NCBI RefSeq assembly: GCF_013409575.1
Contig: NZ_JACCCY010000001.1
Location: 310,001-374,000 of the forward strand
Direction: 5' to 3'
Length of the DNA stretch: 64,000 bases
From: Macellibacteroides fermentans
GTDB taxonomy: Bacteria; Bacteroidota; Bacteroidia; Bacteroidales; Tannerellaceae
Part shown: positions 1-8,709 of the stretch, one piece after another
How the letters are laid out: each line of letters begins with the position of its first letter
Numbering within the stretch: position 1 is the stretch's first letter
Made by a program: the position numbers and the translations under genes
The notes under the pieces: generated by a model
What the model saw: only the letters and a program-made list of their open reading frames with translations
What the model was told of the DNA's origin: nothing
Database searches by the model: none

Positions 1-209
1 TTTATTTTAATACTCTATTAAAGAACATGAATACTATATTAAGAAAGGACAGGACACCAGTCAGGACAACTACCCCTTCAGATACCGTATCAATCCTAGG
101 TTTTACCGCTGCATTCAGCGCTGCAGATTTTACAGCCCCTTTTTGCAACAGATAAATCTTATGGCTTGTTTTATTAGTGTGGCATTTGCCGCAACTAATA
201 AATAAATAT

Positions 210-902
210 ATGAGAGTCAGCACACTATTACTTTTCGGATGCTTGATTTGCTCTTCAATCCCGCCTTTGCGCGCTCAGCAGGAAGAAAAAATCAAATTGG
301 ATGGTGGAATGCCTAACCGCATTTCAATGAACGTAACGGTTGCTTCAACGAATAAACGAAGCATCAACGACGCAAAGAAAGGCATACTTAACGTGATCAA
401 AATCGATATGACCGAAGAGGGCTGCCGGGTTTTGTTTCCGGATACGGAATTCAAAATCAACATGGAGAAACTTACAATTGCTGCTACACCAGCCGAACCA
501 TCGGCACGGGTACATGCCGGTTTACAACAAGCCGGAAGCGCTTTGGCTCAGGGAGCACAACTTGTGGGTGGAGCATTGCCCGGTGGTTCAATTATCTCGG
601 CGGCAGTTAGCAGTGTAAGCAGCTTGTCCGGAAGCGGTGGTGGTGCAGCGGCTGCCTCGTATGCGGCAACCGGCAGACAACAATTTGAGCCCGGATTGGT
701 ATATCCGGTTAAGGACGACGACTGCGATGCGGTACTGGATTTGCCGGATGGAAATTATACGCTGGATCTGGTTCTTGTAAAAGCAAGCAGTGGATTGAAA
801 GATACATTGAAAACTCAGGTTAAGATATGCTTCACCAAAACCGGAAATGTATTGAAGACAAAGCACGATACAGCGAAGAACAGCATTGGAAATATTCGTT
901 AA
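210..902 (+). CDS. secreted protein of unknown function
   Basis: I do not recognise the family. The chosen ATG gives a 230-residue protein that opens with a clear Sec signal peptide (basic start, hydrophobic run, likely cleavage after the Ala of LRAQ). An in-frame ATG 33 bases upstream would put a non-hydrophobic stretch before the signal, so it is not preferred. The middle third is rich in Ala, Gly and Ser and resembles a flexible or membrane-inserting linker. The flanking parts look like small beta-rich domains. It is monocistronic and convergent with the next gene. It probably acts in the periplasm or at the cell surface, and no function can be assigned. Confidence 0.7.
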   Translation: MRVSTLLLFGCLICSSIPPLRAQQEEKIKLDGGMPNRISMNVTVASTNKRSINDAKKGILNVIKIDMTEEGCRVLFPDTEFKINMEKLTIAATPAEPSARVHAGLQQAGSALAQGAQLVGGALPGGSIISAAVSSVSSLSGSGGGAAAASYAATGRQQFEPGLVYPVKDDDCDAVLDLPDGNYTLDLVLVKASSGLKDTLKTQVKICFTKTGNVLKTKHDTAKNSIGNIR

Positions 903-916
903 GCTATAAAAGTTAT

Positions 917-946
917 CCGCCCTGCCTAAACTTATAGGCAGGGCGG
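917..946. terminator. hairpin between convergent genes
   Basis: A perfect 12-bp stem (CCGCCCTGCCTA and its complement) closes on a 6-base loop just after the stop of the upstream gene. There is no strong T-run on either side, so it may act as a bidirectional, partly factor-dependent terminator for the two convergent genes. Confidence 0.6.
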
Positions 947-981
947 TGGGTTAGCATGCAACTAATCTATCTTTGTAAGGG

Positions 982-1287
982 TTATTCTACAACTTCACCT
1001 TTTTCATTCAACAGCACCGTAACCTCTTTCTGATCGGCTGTTACAACGATAACCTTATATGTCTTTTTCTCAGTTTGTGTTATAAAGGCCTTTTTGATAA
1101 CCGACTCGGCGTAGGTTTTGCGAATACTTTCTACTACCGGAGCAGGAAGATCTTTCACTTCTATCACCACAAATTCATCCTGAGTTACCACTTCCTGCGG
1201 ATTGATTGTTTTTTCTACCGGGTTGATTGCCTGGGTAGCGAACGAAACACTGGTTGCGATCGCCATGATCATAATTACTCTTTTCAT
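982..1287 (-). CDS. small secreted PepSY-like protein
   Basis: This is a 101-residue periplasmic protein with a Sec signal peptide (MKRVIMIMAIATSVSFATQA). The mature part has the pattern of the Bacteroidetes PepSY-like, BLIP-type fold: a short helix around LPAPVVESIRKTYAES followed by strands with a KTYKVIV core and a C-terminal VTVLLNEKGEVVE strand. Single-domain members are common in this phylum and mostly uncharacterised. It stands alone, convergent with the gene before it. A possible but weak promoter (TTG, 17 nt, TACTTTAG) lies about 40 bases upstream of the start. The family call rests on pattern only. Confidence 0.6.
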   Translation of the reverse strand: MKRVIMIMAIATSVSFATQAINPVEKTINPQEVVTQDEFVVIEVKDLPAPVVESIRKTYAESVIKKAFITQTEKKTYKVIVVTADQKEVTVLLNEKGEVVE

Positions 1288-1518
1288 CTCTTTTTAGTTT
1301 TAATGATTAATACTAAATCAACTTCTACACTAAAGTAATATGAAAAGACCGTGCCAAGACATCTGATAATACATTTCAAATACAAACAAAACACTATATA
1401 TCAATCATGTAAATCAATTAACCACAAATTATTACATCTTTGATAATGTGTGGAAATGCTGTAGAACGTGTGGTTTAATTCTACAGAAAACGGGGAAATG
1501 CAGCTGATAAAACCATCT

Positions 1519-1544
1519 ATATCATTACCCGTTGGCGGAATTAA
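1519..1544. repeat. left IS end: 8-bp target repeat plus 18-bp inverted repeat
   Basis: ATATCATT (first 8 bases) is the direct target repeat. The next 18 bases are the inverted repeat that matches the right end exactly. Confidence 0.9.
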
Positions 1545-2547
1545 ATTAGTGCATATTTAATTTGTCCAATGGGTTTGTTATTAATCTTGTTTATATATTG
1601 AAGGATTGTAAGTGCACTAATTTTCCCCGTAATTCTGGTAAACAATCCTTCTGTTTGTTTTGCGTAATTTCTGATTATCATAAATTGATCGCATAATTGT
1701 GCAAAAAGCGTTTCAACCCTTTTCCTTGCTTTAGCAAATGGACTAAATACAGGTTTCCAATCTTTTTGATTCGACCGATATGGAACTTCCAACTTGATAT
1801 TAGCTTTTTCAAATAAATCAAGTTGTATGGCTGCTCCAATATATCCACGATCACCGATGATGGTGCAATTCTGAAAGTTACACTTTACGTCTTTCAAATA
1901 ATGAATGTCGTGAACACTCGCCTTTGTCAGGTCAAAAGAGTGTATGACACCGCTCAACCCACAGAGAGAATGTAATTTATATCCGTAATAATGTTTACCC
2001 TGTGAAGCACAATAGCCATAATTGGGAGCTTTATCATAATTATTCTTTCCCATTTTACAACGTTTTGACCTTATGGGACGACAGACTTCAATTGGCATAG
2101 AATCAATACAGAAAATAGCTTCTCCACCATCAACTTTTGATGCAATTCTTTCACGCACCTGATTACATAAGCCGATAGTGAGCTTCCTGCGATCATTATA
2201 TTGACGACGGGATATGAGAGAAGAAAAATCATCTTTGTATTCATTTAATTTAGAAAACAAAAAGCTTTCACTATCTATACCTATTGATTCGGCAGCAAGG
2301 CTTAAACTGATCACTTCTAAGTCAGAGAACTTCGGGACGACTCCTCTGCGAGGTATATTCCCTTTTTCGTTTACTAAATCAGCAGAAAACATCTTGCATA
2401 TATCAAGAAATTTAGCGAATATTGCATATAAGTTGTGCATAATTGAGCTGTATATTAATAGTTTGATCACCATTAAAATACTAATAATCAATGATATGCA
2501 CAACTTATTTCCTGACATTTTTTAGTGAATTAATTCCGCCAACGGGT
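1527..2547 (-). mobile_element. complete IS982-family insertion sequence
   Basis: This is a 1021-bp element with perfect 18-bp terminal inverted repeats beginning ACCCGTTGGCGG and one transposase gene filling the interior. It is flanked by 8-bp direct repeats ATATCATT, which fall in the target-duplication size range known for IS982 elements. Intact ends, intact ORF and perfect target repeats suggest a recent, probably functional insertion. It sits about 120 bp upstream of the metal efflux operon without separating the presumed TATCTTTG box from that gene. Confidence 0.93.
1541..2440 (-). CDS. IS982-family DDE transposase
   Basis: The protein has 299 residues from the chosen ATG. Further upstream in-frame ATGs exist but would add an atypical hydrophobic leader in the IS end. 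DDE residues are visible in order: Asp in IFCIDSMPIEV, Asp in IIGDRGYIG, and Glu in RKRVETLFAQL. The YYGYKLH motif between the Asp residues is also typical of the family. The stop codon overlaps the inner end of the left terminal repeat. There is no frameshift or internal stop, so the enzyme is likely active. It catalyses cut-and-paste or copy-out transposition of its own element. Confidence 0.93.
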   Translation of the reverse strand: MHNLYAIFAKFLDICKMFSADLVNEKGNIPRRGVVPKFSDLEVISLSLAAESIGIDSESFLFSKLNEYKDDFSSLISRRQYNDRRKLTIGLCNQVRERIASKVDGGEAIFCIDSMPIEVCRPIRSKRCKMGKNNYDKAPNYGYCASQGKHYYGYKLHSLCGLSGVIHSFDLTKASVHDIHYLKDVKCNFQNCTIIGDRGYIGAAIQLDLFEKANIKLEVPYRSNQKDWKPVFSPFAKARKRVETLFAQLCDQFMIIRNYAKQTEGLFTRITGKISALTILQYINKINNKPIGQIKYALI

Positions 2548-2555
2548 ATATCATT
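2530..2555. repeat. right IS end: 18-bp inverted repeat plus 8-bp target repeat
   Basis: The 18-bp repeat ends CCAACGGGT and is an exact complement of the left end. It is followed by the second ATATCATT copy. One extra T at the junction makes a 9-bp duplication equally possible. Confidence 0.9.
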
Positions 2556-2635
2556 ATTTAAATACATGTATATAAATAATTAGGATTATAGCTGATTTTG
2601 ATTCGTAAATAGTTTTTAACTTCGTTTTATTTATG

Positions 2636-2643
2636 TATCTTTG
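2636..2643 (+). promoter_or_regulatory. -7 box of the metal efflux operon
   Basis: TATCTTTG matches the Bacteroidetes -7 consensus TAnnTTTG and lies 23 bases before the efflux pump ATG. The -33 region is only a T-run about 19 bases upstream, so the promoter is moderate or needs an activator. The IS end lies about 90 bases upstream. Confidence 0.5.
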
Positions 2644-2666
2644 GGTGACCTTAAACATACAGAATT

Positions 2667-5600
2667 ATGCTTGCTTCGATTGTCCGATTTTCTATTAAGA
2701 ATAAATTTTTTGTGGGCTTAACCACACTTTTTCTGCTTATTGGCGGAGTATATGCTATGCTCACCCTGCCTATTGATGCCGTACCAGACATCACCAATAA
2801 TCAGGTGCAGATTGTAACTGTTTCACCCTCATTGGCTCCTCAGGAGGTGGAACAGCTCATCACCTTCCCTATCGAAGTTGCCATGAGTAACATCATGAAC
2901 GTTGTGGAGATTCGTTCGGTCTCGCGCTTCGGTCTGTCTCTGGTTACGGTAGTGTTTAAAGATCATGTAAAGACATTGGATGCCAGGCAGCTCATAAACG
3001 AACAGATACAGGCTGTATCGGGCGAGATCCCACCCGAACTGGGTGTTCCCCAACTCATGCCTATCACAACGGGACTGGGTGAAATTTACCAATACACCCT
3101 CGAAGTAGATCCTAAATTCAAAGATAAGTACAACGCCATGGAGTTGCGTACCATTCAGGATTGGATTGTTAAAAGACAACTGTCCGGTATCCCCGGGATT
3201 GTTGAGATTAACAGTTTTGGCGGCTATGTGAAACAGTACGAAGTAGCGGTAGATCCGTCGGCGCTTTTCTCGCTTAACATCACAATCGGCGATGTGTACG
3301 AGGCACTGGCAAAGAACAATCAGAACACCGGGGGCAGCTATATCGAAAAAGATAAAAAAGCTTATTATATAAGGGCCGAAGGGATGATTACCCGGCCATC
3401 CGATATCGAACAAATTGTAATTACGAACCGGAATGGGATTCCGGTGCATATCAATGATGTTGGTCTGGTACGGCTTGGGGCTCCCAAGCGATTTGGGGCG
3501 ATGACGAAGGATGGAAAAGGGGAATGTGTAGGAGGTATCGCCATGATGCTGAAAGGTGCGAATGCCAACGTGGTGACCCGCGAACTGGAAAGCCGGGTGG
3601 AAAAACTGCAAAAGATGTTGCCCGAAGGTGTATCCATCCAGCCTTATCTGAACAGATCTAATTTGGTTAACCGAAATATCTCCACCGTTGTATTTAATTT
3701 GATCGAGGGCGCTATTATTGTTTTTCTGGTTCTTATTGTCTTTTTAGGGAATGTACGTGCCGGAATGATCGTGGCATCTGTTATTCCCCTGTCCATGTTA
3801 TTTGGCTTTATCCTGATGCGGTTGTTTAATGTTTCGGCAAACCTGATGAGTTTGGGGGCGATCGACTTTGGGATTGTGGTAGATGGTTCCATCGTAATTG
3901 TAGAGGGTATTTTGGCTCACCTGTATGGAAAGAGTATGGTTGGCAGGAATCTGTCGCAGGAGATGATGGATCGTGAAATCGAAACTGGTGCCGGCCAGGT
4001 AGTTCGCTCTGCCACATTTGCCGTTGGCATCATCCTGATTGTGTACTTTCCGATTCTGACTTTGCAGGGCATAGAGGGTAAGTATTTTATACCTATGGCC
4101 AAAACACTGGTATTCTGTATTCTGGGGGCATTGATATTGTCGCTTACGTATGTACCTATGATGGCTTCGCTGTTTCTAAAAAAAGAGCTTAAGCAGACGC
4201 GTACGCTGGCAGATCGTTTCTTCGACTGGTTGAATGTGTATTACCAGAAGACCTTGAACTGGTGTATGCATCATAAAACGGCTTTTATCGCAACTGCCTT
4301 GGCAGCCATGGCTGGCAGTCTGATTTTATTTACCCGTTTGGGCGCCGAGTTTATTCCAACGATGGATGAAGGCGATTTTGCCATGCAGATGACTTTACCG
4401 GCGGGCAGTTCGCTTAGTCAAAGTATTGCAATCAGCAACCAGGCCGAAAAAGTCCTGATGGATAAGTTTCCTGAAATTGTACACGTAGTGGCTAAAATTG
4501 GAACGGCCGAAGTGCCTACAGATCCCATGGCGGTGGAAGATGCCGATATTATGATTGTTATGAAGCCTTTTAAGGAGTGGACCAGTGCCTCGAGCCGGGC
4601 GGAGATGGTTCAAAAGATGAAGGACGCTTTGGCGCCTGTTACCGGTGCCGAATTCAATTTCAGTCAGCCTATCCAGCTACGGTTCAATGAATTGATGACG
4701 GGAGCCAAGGCCGACATAGCCATTAAATTGTATGGAGAAGATATGGAAGAGTTATATGCAAGGGCAAAAGAGGCAGCCACCTATGTAGAGAAAGTTCCCG
4801 GAGCTGCCGATGTGCTGGTGGAACAGGCCATGGGTCTGCCGCAGTTGCTTATTTCGTACGACCGCAGCAAAATTGCCCGGTACGGTATGAATATCCAGGA
4901 ATTGAATACATTGATACGTACCGCATATGCCGGCGAGATAGCCGGTGTGGTGTTCGAGAATGAAAGACGGTTTGACCTGGTGCTCCGGCTGGACAAGGAT
5001 AAGGTGTCCGACCTTAACCTGGACAAGTTATTTGTGCGTACGGCAGAGGGTGTTCAGATTCCTGTAAGCGAAATTGCCTGGATCGAACTGAAAAACGGTC
5101 CGCTGCAGATTAACCGCGATGCCACCAAACGAAGGATTGTGATTGGCGTAAACGTACGGGAGGGCGACATACAGCAGGTGGTGGCAAATATTCAATCCAC
5201 CCTGGATAAGAACATCAAATTGAAACCCGGTTATTATTTTGAATACGGCGGTCAGTTTGAAAATCTTCAGAACGCCATAAAAACACTGCTGATCGTTATT
5301 CCGGTAGCATTGATGCTTATATTACTGCTTCTGTTTTTCTCTTTCAAAAGTGTTGTTTATTCTTTGCTCGTATTCAGCACCGTTCCGCTTTCACTAATCG
5401 GCGGTATTGTCGCTCTATGGTTAAGAGGGTTGCCATTCAGTATTTCTGCCGGTGTAGGTTTTATCGCTCTATTTGGTGTGGCTGTGCTGAATGGTATTTT
5501 AATGATAAATCATTTCAATGCCTTCAGGCATTCATCGCAATATACAAAAACAACCAACCGGATTATAGCCGAAGGGTGTCCGCACCTGCTACGTCCGGTA

Positions 5601-6968
5601 TTTCTTACCGGATTGGTTGCTTCGCTCGGTTTTGTGCCCATGGCCATTGCAACCAGTGCCGGCGCCGAAGTGCAGCGGCCTCTGGCAACGGTAGTGATTG
5701 GGGGATTGCTTGTTTCAACTGCACTCACGTTGCTTATCATTCCAGTATTTTACAGAATTGTAAACAGCACGGCGACCTTGAAAAGGACAAAATTTAAGAA
5801 ATTCCTGTTCTTCTCTTTATTGCTTTTTGCTGCTCTACCTCTGCAGGCACAGAAAGAGGTAATGCTTAGCGATGCCATCACGATGGGAAAAATGAATCAT
5901 CCCCGACTTAAAATGGCAGTTGCAGAGACAGAAAAGTATCGCAGTGCACGCAACGAAGCATGGGAGTTGGCGCCCACTTCGTTTACATATTCGTGGGGAC
6001 AGCTAAACGGTGAGACACGGAAAGACCGACAAATGGAATTTACGCAGGAAATAGGCTCACTGCTGACTCCCTTTTACAGAAATGCATTGGTAAATAAGCA
6101 AGTTACATCCGGCAGGTATTCTAGAGAAATTGTAGAAAAAGAGGTGGTTGCCGAAATAAAACGGGCCTGGTGTTATTATCTGTTTGCCCGCGAGCAGCAG
6201 GAGCTATACAAACAACAGGCCGAAATGGCCGGGCGTTTGCAACGGGCCGGAGAAATCCGTTACGAACAAGGGGATATCACATTGCTGGAAAAAAGCATGT
6301 GCAATACGATGGCTGCAGAGATGCGGAACAAATTGTTTCAGGCTAATGAAGAGCTTCGGATGGCAGCTATACGTTTAAAATGGGCTTGTTATACCGACGA
6401 GGACATAGTACCTGCCGATAAGATGCTTACGCTTCTGCCCATAGAAAAGCAGCCTGCCGGGCAGAATATCCGCATGAATCTGTTGCAGAGTCAGACTGAA
6501 GAGAAAAAAGCGCTGTTGCGGATTGAACAAAGCCGATTTTTCCCGGAACTATCCATCGGATATGTCCGCCAGGATATCCTACCCCTCAAAGGACTCAATT
6601 CCTGGATGGTAGGTGTATCATTCCCTCTTTTCTTTACAGGTCAGCAGAGCCGCATCAAACAGGCCAGCATCGAATATCATATCCAGCAGATCAGACAGGA
6701 ATATGGGGAAAAAGAGCTTTTAAATAAACAGGAAGAGCTTAATGCCGAACTGTTGCGGCATGGAGAGAGTATCCGGTACTATACCGTATCTGCATTGCCT
6801 GAAGCGGAGAATCTTATAAAAGCTGCATCATTACAGTTAAAAGCCAGTGATACGGATATCACACAGTTTATTCAAAGTGTAAACAGTGCATTGTCTATTA
6901 AAAAGGGATATCTTGAAACAGTTTATCTATACAACATAGCAGTCTTGGAAAGCGAATTATATAAGTAA
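2667..6968 (+). CDS. CzcA-type heavy-metal RND pump fused to a TolC-like outer membrane factor
   Basis: This 1433-residue protein combines an inner-membrane, proton-driven metal pump (residues ~1-1035) with a TolC/CzcC-like outer membrane channel (~1060-1433). The pump part has the first transmembrane helix, two periplasmic loops and the helix-4 signature DFGIVVDGSIVIVE. Asp400, Asp406 and Glu413 in that signature are the acidic trio of the Zn/Co/Cd class rather than the Cu/Ag CusA class. Residues ~1040-1062 (KKFLFFSLLLFAALPLQAQ) look exactly like a signal peptide with a signal-peptidase site, now internal. Pump-OMF fusions of this size are known in Bacteroidetes. The adaptor gene follows 11 bp later, completing a tripartite efflux system. 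Confidence 0.93.
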   Translation: MLASIVRFSIKNKFFVGLTTLFLLIGGVYAMLTLPIDAVPDITNNQVQIVTVSPSLAPQEVEQLITFPIEVAMSNIMNVVEIRSVSRFGLSLVTVVFKDHVKTLDARQLINEQIQAVSGEIPPELGVPQLMPITTGLGEIYQYTLEVDPKFKDKYNAMELRTIQDWIVKRQLSGIPGIVEINSFGGYVKQYEVAVDPSALFSLNITIGDVYEALAKNNQNTGGSYIEKDKKAYYIRAEGMITRPSDIEQIVITNRNGIPVHINDVGLVRLGAPKRFGAMTKDGKGECVGGIAMMLKGANANVVTRELESRVEKLQKMLPEGVSIQPYLNRSNLVNRNISTVVFNLIEGAIIVFLVLIVFLGNVRAGMIVASVIPLSMLFGFILMRLFNVSANLMSLGAIDFGIVVDGSIVIVEGILAHLYGKSMVGRNLSQEMMDREIETGAGQVVRSATFAVGIILIVYFPILTLQGIEGKYFIPMAKTLVFCILGALILSLTYVPMMASLFLKKELKQTRTLADRFFDWLNVYYQKTLNWCMHHKTAFIATALAAMAGSLILFTRLGAEFIPTMDEGDFAMQMTLPAGSSLSQSIAISNQAEKVLMDKFPEIVHVVAKIGTAEVPTDPMAVEDADIMIVMKPFKEWTSASSRAEMVQKMKDALAPVTGAEFNFSQPIQLRFNELMTGAKADIAIKLYGEDMEELYARAKEAATYVEKVPGAADVLVEQAMGLPQLLISYDRSKIARYGMNIQELNTLIRTAYAGEIAGVVFENERRFDLVLRLDKDKVSDLNLDKLFVRTAEGVQIPVSEIAWIELKNGPLQINRDATKRRIVIGVNVREGDIQQVVANIQSTLDKNIKLKPGYYFEYGGQFENLQNAIKTLLIVIPVALMLILLLLFFSFKSVVYSLLVFSTVPLSLIGGIVALWLRGLPFSISAGVGFIALFGVAVLNGILMINHFNAFRHSSQYTKTTNRIIAEGCPHLLRPVFLTGLVASLGFVPMAIATSAGAEVQRPLATVVIGGLLVSTALTLLIIPVFYRIVNSTATLKRTKFKKFLFFSLLLFAALPLQAQKEVMLSDAITMGKMNHPRLKMAVAETEKYRSARNEAWELAPTSFTYSWGQLNGETRKDRQMEFTQEIGSLLTPFYRNALVNKQVTSGRYSREIVEKEVVAEIKRAWCYYLFAREQQELYKQQAEMAGRLQRAGEIRYEQGDITLLEKSMCNTMAAEMRNKLFQANEELRMAAIRLKWACYTDEDIVPADKMLTLLPIEKQPAGQNIRMNLLQSQTEEKKALLRIEQSRFFPELSIGYVRQDILPLKGLNSWMVGVSFPLFFTGQQSRIKQASIEYHIQQIRQEYGEKELLNKQEELNAELLRHGESIRYYTVSALPEAENLIKAASLQLKASDTDITQFIQSVNSALSIKKGYLETVYLYNIAVLESELYK

Positions 6969-6979
6969 AAATTACAACT

Positions 6980-7900
6980 ATGAAACATACTTTTCTTTGC
7001 GTACTTGCCATACTAACGTCCTGCAATTCGTCTTCTGATACGAAGCAGGAGATGCCGACTTCCGTTACGGCCGATTCAGTAACCGTTATTTCACCGGATT
7101 CGTCTGCCTACAGTCAACCGTACGATTCGACTGCAATTGATGGGACTACAGCTGCTACTGCTATAAACAAAGTATCTTTTAACGGTACATTGATTATTCC
7201 ACCCCAGAACTTTGCTTCGGTTACGATGCTGATGGGTGGAATTATCCGTTCGACAAACCTGCTTCCCGGTAGTTATGTAAAAAAGGGAACGTTGCTTGCC
7301 ACACTCGACAACCTCGATTTTATATCCTTGCAGCAAACCTTTCTTGAAAGTCAGGCGCAGACCGAATATCTGAAATCGGAATACAACCGGCAGTTAGTTC
7401 TCTCCAAAGAGGAGGTTGCTTCTGTAAAGAAACTGGAACAAAGCAAAGCCGATTATCTATCGATGAAAAGCAAAATGGAAGCCGCAGCAGCCCAGTTGTC
7501 GTTGTTGGGAATCTCAACCCAGTCGCTGTTGAAAAATGGTATCACACCTGCTCTGGAAATAAAAGCTCCTGTAAATGGATACATCGGCAAGGTTAAGGTA
7601 AATGTGGGCAAATACCTGAATGAGGGAGACATACTATGTGAGATTATAAACAAGCAAGAAACGCTTCTACGACTCACCACGTACGAAAAAGACCTGAAAG
7701 ATATCCGTCTGGGTGCAAAAGTCTGGTTTAGAGTAAACGGAATGGGTACCAAAACTTTCGAAGCCAAACTTATTTCTATCGGACAAGAGGTAGATGAAAC
7801 AAGCCGTTCGCTGGAAGTATTTGCCAAAGTTATAAGCGAAGACCCTAATTTCCGCCCCGGCATGTATGTTACGGCGCAGATTGAAAAGGGTGAAATGTGA
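6980..7900 (+). CDS. periplasmic adaptor (membrane fusion) lipoprotein of the RND pump
   Basis: A 306-residue adaptor that links the inner-membrane pump to the outer membrane channel. The N-terminus (LCVLAILTSCN) carries a lipobox, so the mature protein is a lipid-anchored periplasmic protein. A Ser/Thr/Asp-rich linker follows, then a barrel-sandwich (lipoyl-like) half with GSYVKKGTLLATLDN, a coiled-coil hairpin around residues 115-165, the second lipoyl half (APVNGYIGKVKVNVGKYL), and a beta-barrel domain ending in FRPGMYVTAQIE. It is shorter than CusB and lacks an obvious metal-binding N-terminal extension. It follows the pump gene directly and is surely co-transcribed with it. Confidence 0.9.
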   Translation: MKHTFLCVLAILTSCNSSSDTKQEMPTSVTADSVTVISPDSSAYSQPYDSTAIDGTTAATAINKVSFNGTLIIPPQNFASVTMLMGGIIRSTNLLPGSYVKKGTLLATLDNLDFISLQQTFLESQAQTEYLKSEYNRQLVLSKEEVASVKKLEQSKADYLSMKSKMEAAAAQLSLLGISTQSLLKNGITPALEIKAPVNGYIGKVKVNVGKYLNEGDILCEIINKQETLLRLTTYEKDLKDIRLGAKVWFRVNGMGTKTFEAKLISIGQEVDETSRSLEVFAKVISEDPNFRPGMYVTAQIEKGEM

Positions 7901-7928
7901 AAAATGCGTTTCAAAACCTTAATAATAG

Positions 7929-7960
7929 TTGCGTGGAATAAACATTTTTTCATACCTTTG
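7929..7960 (+). promoter_or_regulatory. promoter of the purine uptake pair
   Basis: A TTG element, 21-nt spacer and TACCTTTG form a near-perfect Bacteroidetes promoter. It lies 48 bases before the next ATG, which separates this pair from the efflux operon. Confidence 0.7.
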
Positions 7961-8008
7961 ATCCCTTAATTTTAGCATATAAATTATTAATTAACAGAAT
8001 TAAATTCG

Positions 8009-8707
8009 ATGAAAAAATTCTTTACCATCGCAGCAATCTTATTGGTGGCCTTGGGTGCTAAGGCTCAGAACGTTCAGTTGCACTATGATTTCGGAAGTGC
8101 ATTGTACGACAAACTGGACGGTAGACCAGCTACTACTACAACCGTTGAAATGTTTAAACCAGACAAATGGGGTAGTACGTTTTTTTTTCTGGATTTCGAT
8201 TATAACAACAAAGGTGTTCAAAGTGCCTATTGGGAAATTGCACGCGAACTGAAGTTTTGGGAAGGTCCTCTTGCCGCTCATATCGAGTACAACGGTGGCC
8301 GCGGTCAGTATCCTTATTCAAACGCTTACCTGGCCGGTATCGCTTATAATTACAACAACGGCGATTTTACAAAAGGTTTTGGATTACAGGCAATGTATAA
8401 ATATATCCAAAAGTCATATAAACCCAACAATTTCCAGGTTACTGGTACATGGTATATTCATTTTGCTAAAGGTGCCGGTACATTTACAGGGTTTGCCGAC
8501 TTATGGAGAGAGAATACAAACATCATCTTCCTTTCAGAGCCTCAGATCTGGCTTAACTTTAACAAGTTGAAAGGTGTGGATCCGGCGTTTAACCTCAGCG
8601 TTGGTTCGGAGGTTGAAATCAGCAACAACTTTGTTTGGAACAAGTTTGGCGAAAATAATAAGTTCTATATGATTCCTACGTTGGCTCTAAAATGGTCATT
8701 TAATTAA
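8009..8707 (+). CDS. DUF5020 / Tsx-like outer membrane protein
   Basis: A 232-residue outer membrane protein with a Sec signal (cleavage likely after GAKAQ). The mature part has alternating hydrophobic and aromatic strands typical of a small beta-barrel and ends in Phe-Asn (LKWSFN), an aromatic-rich terminal strand suited to BAM insertion. The pattern fits the DUF5020 family, which resembles nucleoside-specific channel proteins such as Tsx. Only 2 bp separate it from a purine permease gene, which supports a role as the outer membrane channel for purines or nucleosides. The substrate is inferred from context. Confidence 0.75.
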   Translation: MKKFFTIAAILLVALGAKAQNVQLHYDFGSALYDKLDGRPATTTTVEMFKPDKWGSTFFFLDFDYNNKGVQSAYWEIARELKFWEGPLAAHIEYNGGRGQYPYSNAYLAGIAYNYNNGDFTKGFGLQAMYKYIQKSYKPNNFQVTGTWYIHFAKGAGTFTGFADLWRENTNIIFLSEPQIWLNFNKLKGVDPAFNLSVGSEVEISNNFVWNKFGENNKFYMIPTLALKWSFN

Positions 8708-8709
8708 TT

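Noticed and set aside
2-223. 73-codon minus-strand frame with a hydrophobic end, at the left window edge
   Set aside because: It overlaps the signal-peptide start of a better-supported gene, has no ribosome site or promoter box, and resembles no family. It could be real but cannot be supported.
2829-3611. 260-codon minus-strand frame inside the RND pump gene
   Set aside because: It is fully antisense to a conserved coding region with no start signal, so it is a shadow frame.
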